64,000 nt of DNA from positions 17,745,166 to 17,809,165 of the forward strand of contig NC_091931.1 of NCBI RefSeq assembly GCF_041260155.1, written 5' to 3'. The position numbers and the translations under genes are program-made. Source of the DNA: Ptychodera flava. Taxonomy: Eukaryota > Hemichordata > Enteropneusta > Ptychoderidae. The notes beneath the pieces are model-generated. The model saw only the letters and a list, made by a program, of their open reading frames with translations, had not been told where the DNA came from and did not search any database. Below, piece after piece: positions 59,987 through 64,000 of this stretch (the stretch's first letter is position 1; every line of letters begins with the position of its first letter).

Positions 59987-60245
59987 ATGTTCCAGTTTGA
60001 CCGGTTATGTGGACATTTTGGCTAAAGACGTTCTCTATGCTAGCAGGCATGCTGCTGTACTTCAATTCTGCCATCAACCCTGTGATTTACAATATCACAA
60101 GCGCCAAATACAGGGAAGCATTTAAAAAAGCCTTTGACGAATGGAAATGTTGGAAGAACTCTTCTCAGCTCACAGCCACGGAATGGTCACTCCTCCAAGA
60201 ACACCGCCAGACAGAAGACAACTCGGGACAAAAGGCATAGCGCGT

Positions 60246-63200
60246 CGACTGTCCTTCGTGCCATCGTTACCTGCAGCAAATACCGTGCAATATGCTTTTC
60301 CCAACAGAGACGATGCTGTCGTACAGTGAAACGTTCAAGTTGCAATGAGAGGCAAAGAACACAACGTCACAAGCGACTGCCGACAGTCCTGACGAACATT
60401 CTTTCTTAAAACATATGTGTGATGATATGTATTGGTAAACGTTTCAAAAAGTAGGGTGTGAAGGAAGTAATTTCTGCTCGACAACAATTAAAACATTGCC
60501 TGATTAAATTTTAAATATATCTTTCTTAAAGGGTAAGTTCGAATTCGCTTACAACATTTATGAATCATTCACATGTTTACGTGAACTGTCATACAAAAAT
60601 ACCTGACTATATCCCATTTGGGCATGTTTTTTTTTTAAATTGGCATTTCTCTGCTTTGTTGGACTATCTCGTTAATCAATTTGTGACTAACGTTTGTCAA
60701 GAAAGATCCATGCCAAGTTCCTTGTAAGGTTATCTTTTCCTTTTGAAACGATGTAGAGTTGAAGATAACTTCATTTGCCACTGGAAATAGTGCAGGGATG
60801 TATATACTTGAAGAGAATATAAGTTTGGAGAGAGTTGCATCGGGTCAAATAATGATAGTGTGTTTAAAAAATTTGTAGTGTTTCTTATGACATCTATATT
60901 ATTTTTGAAACAACAACAATACTGTAGTTATGTTCGTTGAATTTTATCGGTCCACGACAACACGATAAATATAAACATAAACAACAATAACACCAACAAC
61001 AACAGAAACTAGATTTCGGGGCTCCTTATAGTACACTTACTTTGCCTGAAAGTCAAGTATAGCAATGTGGACCTGGTGGCTTTAATTTGGTTTGTGAAGC
61101 TACACATACAATACAAAATTCGAGTAACAATCAACGCATGTTGTAATGTGCAAAATGTCTCCCAAAATAAACAGTAGTGGGACACAGTGTCCCCTAATTT
61201 CGAAATCTTAGCTGCAACACTGCTCATGTATCAACATAGAAATCAATCACTTTTGCTTTTACAGTATTGTTTCTGTTTGACACTTTGAAAAACAAGCGCC
61301 AATGACACTGCTCCCTGGATAATACAAGATGCACGTTTGACACCGAAAAGGCTATGGTTTAGAAATGGAAATATTTTGAAGTCACATCAAATGTTTAGCC
61401 GAGAAAGGGAGTGTGCATATTCCGCAAATATCTAATGAAATCTGAATAAAGTTAGCCATAGGCTATCGACAAATCAAATTTTAACGGTACCTTATAGTCA
61501 TTATGGAAGGAAAGTTGCAAATAAATGGGAAGATTGTGAAAACAAATTACAATTACAATTTTTAATATTTCATCAAAAATTAAGTAAGTTTTACCTGGGA
61601 AATAGATTATTCTTAGGTCATACATCAGAAAGCTATGTTGAAAGTGCTTTTGCAGGACTAAAGTGATAAAGCTATCAAAAGACTTGTTTTTGAAACTGCA
61701 CTACATTATAAACTCATTTAAACATTTTTATTGCTATTTATTGGCACCAAAATTCTACTGCACAAAAATTTCTCATGTAAATTTTCTAATGGGACTAAAG
61801 GTTTTTGGCAGTTGGTAACACAGTCATTGCCAAATACAAACTTAACATCAATACTTGAACTGTGATTTCTGACAGAAAAGATTTTTCAGCTGAAGAAAAT
61901 TTATTAAGCGAAGCTTTTAGACAGTTACAACTTGATATTCTTAAATTACAAATCTACCAATGTCGGAACTCAGTATTGTGCTACACACATTGTGTCATAC
62001 TTCAATATTGTTGCGAAGTATGCCAACATCATACGGAGATTTTATAATGATGTACCACGTATAGTCTTATCATTCAAGATTTTTCTTACCTGCAATAACG
62101 TCAATAATGAACGAAAGGGGCATATTTTTATATGTAACGTAAGATAGTTTGATTTCAATTATCTGTGGTTGTGTTTGAAAAGGTGAATGGTTTCTTTCTA
62201 CCTTTGAATAAGGACAGTGACGATTTTTGAATTGTGCACTGCCTTGTGTTACGATTACCTTGCTCGTTGACCCAAGTTGACCCGTATTAAATATTAACAC
62301 GACACGTTAACACTGTTGTTTACATGTACTTAGAGGTTCAATCATCCCCTTCATGATTTAAGAATACCAAGGAGTAGTAAATTGTTCACAAATACCGCAC
62401 AAAAAGAGGACAATAATTGCTAAAAAGATATGATATGGGTTTTTTACTCCCCTCATGATTGTACAATTTTTAGTTATTATCATAATTTATTTTTATACAT
62501 TTATGCAAACCATCAAAAGAGCAAACATAGCTTCATAACAAATACTAGTCAGTAGTGGAGTCAATAATTAGATAGAAAAAATCGTCACTAATTAGCTCAG
62601 TTATTGAACTACTGTTTTAAAGGACCGGGATTTATTCAAGTATACGCCAGAAAATGAAACCAACGGTGGGGCAATTAGCTGTTTACAGGGAAAATAACTC
62701 ATTCGATAATATTTCGTTGTTCTTGTTCAAGAAAACAAGTACATTGCCTTGTTCTCTTTTGAGAATGTTTAAATATTTGTAAAGTTTAAACACAAAACAT
62801 ATGATATGCAATGTTGTTGACGACAAGGGATTAATAACTTCGACTGAAATTCGTTTGCTCAGAGTCACACTAAACATTACACACATTAATTGGCAGGTTG
62901 AACGCTGGCTATTTCAATATGAATTTTTTGTTCAAAATAGAAACTGTAAATAATTGCTAGCACATTAAAGACTAAAAATAAGGAAGTTTTAGCAATTGGG
63001 TCTGGGAATCTTGAAGAGCGAAGTATTTGACTTTAAAAGCAAGTTGTAATATTCATTTCAGCTGTCATGAATGTTATTGGTGACTCAAGTACAGTGAAAA
63101 ACATTTAACATAGTATTTAACAAATACATTTACCAGTGTGTTTCCTTAAGTACACATCTTATCACTGCTGTCAAGGCTATATATTAAGGTGAGATATAGA

Positions 63201-63893
63201 AAAGAAATTTCACTTTTCAAACAGAATTATCATATCATACGTTGCACTGCTGACTTCATTAAAATACACCTCAGAATTCTCCGAAATGAAACCAATAAAA
63301 GGCATTGACACTAACGATATATACAGGATCAATAAACGCCGAGAAAGTGGAGTAAAACAATTTTGACGAGGTAATACTCGTTCCTGGTCTATAACATGGC
63401 CGACTGGTCAATTTCCTGACATATACACGGCTGTTTCGTTTCCATATATACTTGTAGTTGGCTGATATGCACTTCAGAGTTATCAATTTTAGAATTTTAC
63501 GAACATTAGGAGTGAGGTTTTCAGGTGTATAAATTCATTCCAATGCTAGTAGACAAAGTATCTGGTGATGATGTATGTGAGTTTGTGCTCCTGCAAATGA
63601 TCGAAAATTTCTCTGTTATTGTTCTGGCATCATTTTCGTTGTGATTTTATCCAATTCTGTGTGTAACTTCAATATCACTTTCTTTTAATGCATGGGCTGA
63701 TCTTTTAAATAATTTTCACAATAATCGCGTCTGTGTTCTCTCTTTCATCCATGCTCTCCAGTATTCAATGTATTTCTATGTTCCCTCATCTGTTGTACTA
63801 GTTGAAACTTTATGTTGATTTCTAAAGTTCCCATAAATGTTACTTTTCAGATAATCAGTTGCTTTCTTTAGAAGTTCCTGATTTTATGCTAAA
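60246..63893 (+). other. Pseudogene 5 3' flank, duplicate of the receptor 2 flank
   Basis: Collinear with 30572-34310 over its whole length, with candidate ATTAAA at 60487, module B at 61380-62460 and the extra segment 62480-63893. This shows that receptor 2 and pseudogene 5 share the most recent ancestry in their 3' parts. I see no gene in it on either strand apart from the ORF at its far end. Confidence 0.75.
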
Positions 63894-64000
63894 GCTTAGA
63901 AATGCGAGTGAGCAAATTCCCAAAGAGACCATTGAAATAATCCAACGACGAATCGATTGTGTTTTCACTTTGTTTCATTTGGGAAATGGTAGCCAGGAGT
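63894..64000 (-). CDS. Second copy of the small minus-strand ORF, cut by the window end
   Basis: The C-terminal 34 or so codons of the ORF described at 34310-34549, ending at the same TAG. Relative to that copy it has six synonymous changes and one replacement (GLFGN for GLFGD). The start lies beyond the window. After the stop the two copies differ by indels. Confidence 0.4.

Larger units (their letters stand above)
57697..60245 (+). pseudogene. TRH-receptor-like GPCR pseudogene 5, split by two insertions
   Basis: Receptor sequence lies in three blocks: 57697-58158 (N-terminus to after TM3), 59308-59627 (TM4 to TM6) and 59987-60245 (end of ECL3 to the tail). The first ATG and TM1-TM2 are intact. 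A one-base deletion in a T-run near 58036 shifts the frame in ECL1, and an extra G near 58117 shifts it again after ERY. The second block has a 4-base insertion near 59610 just after the FFVCL motif. The third lacks about 25 bases before TM7 but keeps NSAINPVIYN, and has the same 1-base tail deletion as receptor 2. The blocks are separated by a TIR element and a LINE fragment. The first 35 codons resemble receptor 4, the rest receptor 2. The protein cannot be made. Confidence 0.92.

Overview
This is eukaryotic DNA: AT-rich, sparse in coding sequence and dense in transposable elements. The only clear protein family is a tandem cluster of intronless rhodopsin-type (class A) peptide GPCRs, all on the + strand. 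They resemble the thyrotropin-releasing hormone receptor / ghrelin receptor / neuromedin-U receptor group. Lineage-specific expansions of such receptors, Penelope-like retroelements, L1/L2/CR1-type LINE ends, tRNA-derived SINEs and many palindromic non-autonomous DNA transposons suggest a marine invertebrate, most likely an invertebrate deuterostome (a hemichordate would fit). This placement is inference, not proof.

The cluster has six members. They are a 5' relic (390-680), receptor 1 (14287-15396, intact), receptor 2 (29609-30571, complete seven-helix core but a premature stop removes the tail), pseudogene 3 (about 47880-48338, start codon lost, cut off at the DRY motif by an AT microsatellite), receptor 4 (52688-53794, intact) and pseudogene 5 (57697-60245, frameshifted and split by two insertions). 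Each copy carries recognisable 5' and 3' flanks, so the duplicated unit is many kilobases long. A TATA-like box about 470-510 bp upstream of the ATG (not counting a SINE inserted in receptor 1) and an ATTAAA about 210-330 bp past the stop recur at matching places in the copies that keep those flanks.

Layout: 0.4-0.7 kb receptor relic; 2.1-3.4 kb 5'-distal flank module (A); 5.3-9.3 kb long palindromic transposon; 9.4-14.3 kb 5' flank of receptor 1, interrupted by a tandem array, an AT microsatellite and a SINE; 14.3-17.7 kb receptor 1 and its 3' flank (module B); 17.7-26.3 kb a tandem array of a roughly 2.42 kb unit made of A plus B with no receptor between them; 26.3-29.6 kb 5' flank of receptor 2; 29.6-34.6 kb receptor 2, its 3' flank and a small minus-strand ORF; 35.4-35.8 kb a solo-LTR candidate; 36.0-36.7 kb decayed 5' flank; 37.2-41.8 kb second copy of the palindromic transposon, with another element nested in its end; 42.6-47.6 kb a long inverted-repeat element enclosing a decayed Penelope-like reverse transcriptase and two further insertions; 47.7-48.4 kb pseudogene 3; 48.7-49.7 kb LINE 3' end; 51-55 kb receptor 4 with a rebuilt 3' end; 55.8-56.85 kb tandem array; 57-64 kb pseudogene 5 and a 3' flank duplicated from that of receptor 2.

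The most interesting points are: receptors that all lack the canonical TM3-ECL2 disulfide and the TM6 tryptophan toggle; a gene-free tandem amplification of the receptor flanks; a mosaic pseudogene; a minus-strand ORF whose two copies differ almost only at synonymous sites; and several transposons nested inside one another with readable target-site duplications. All similarity statements come from reading the window by eye; no database search was possible.
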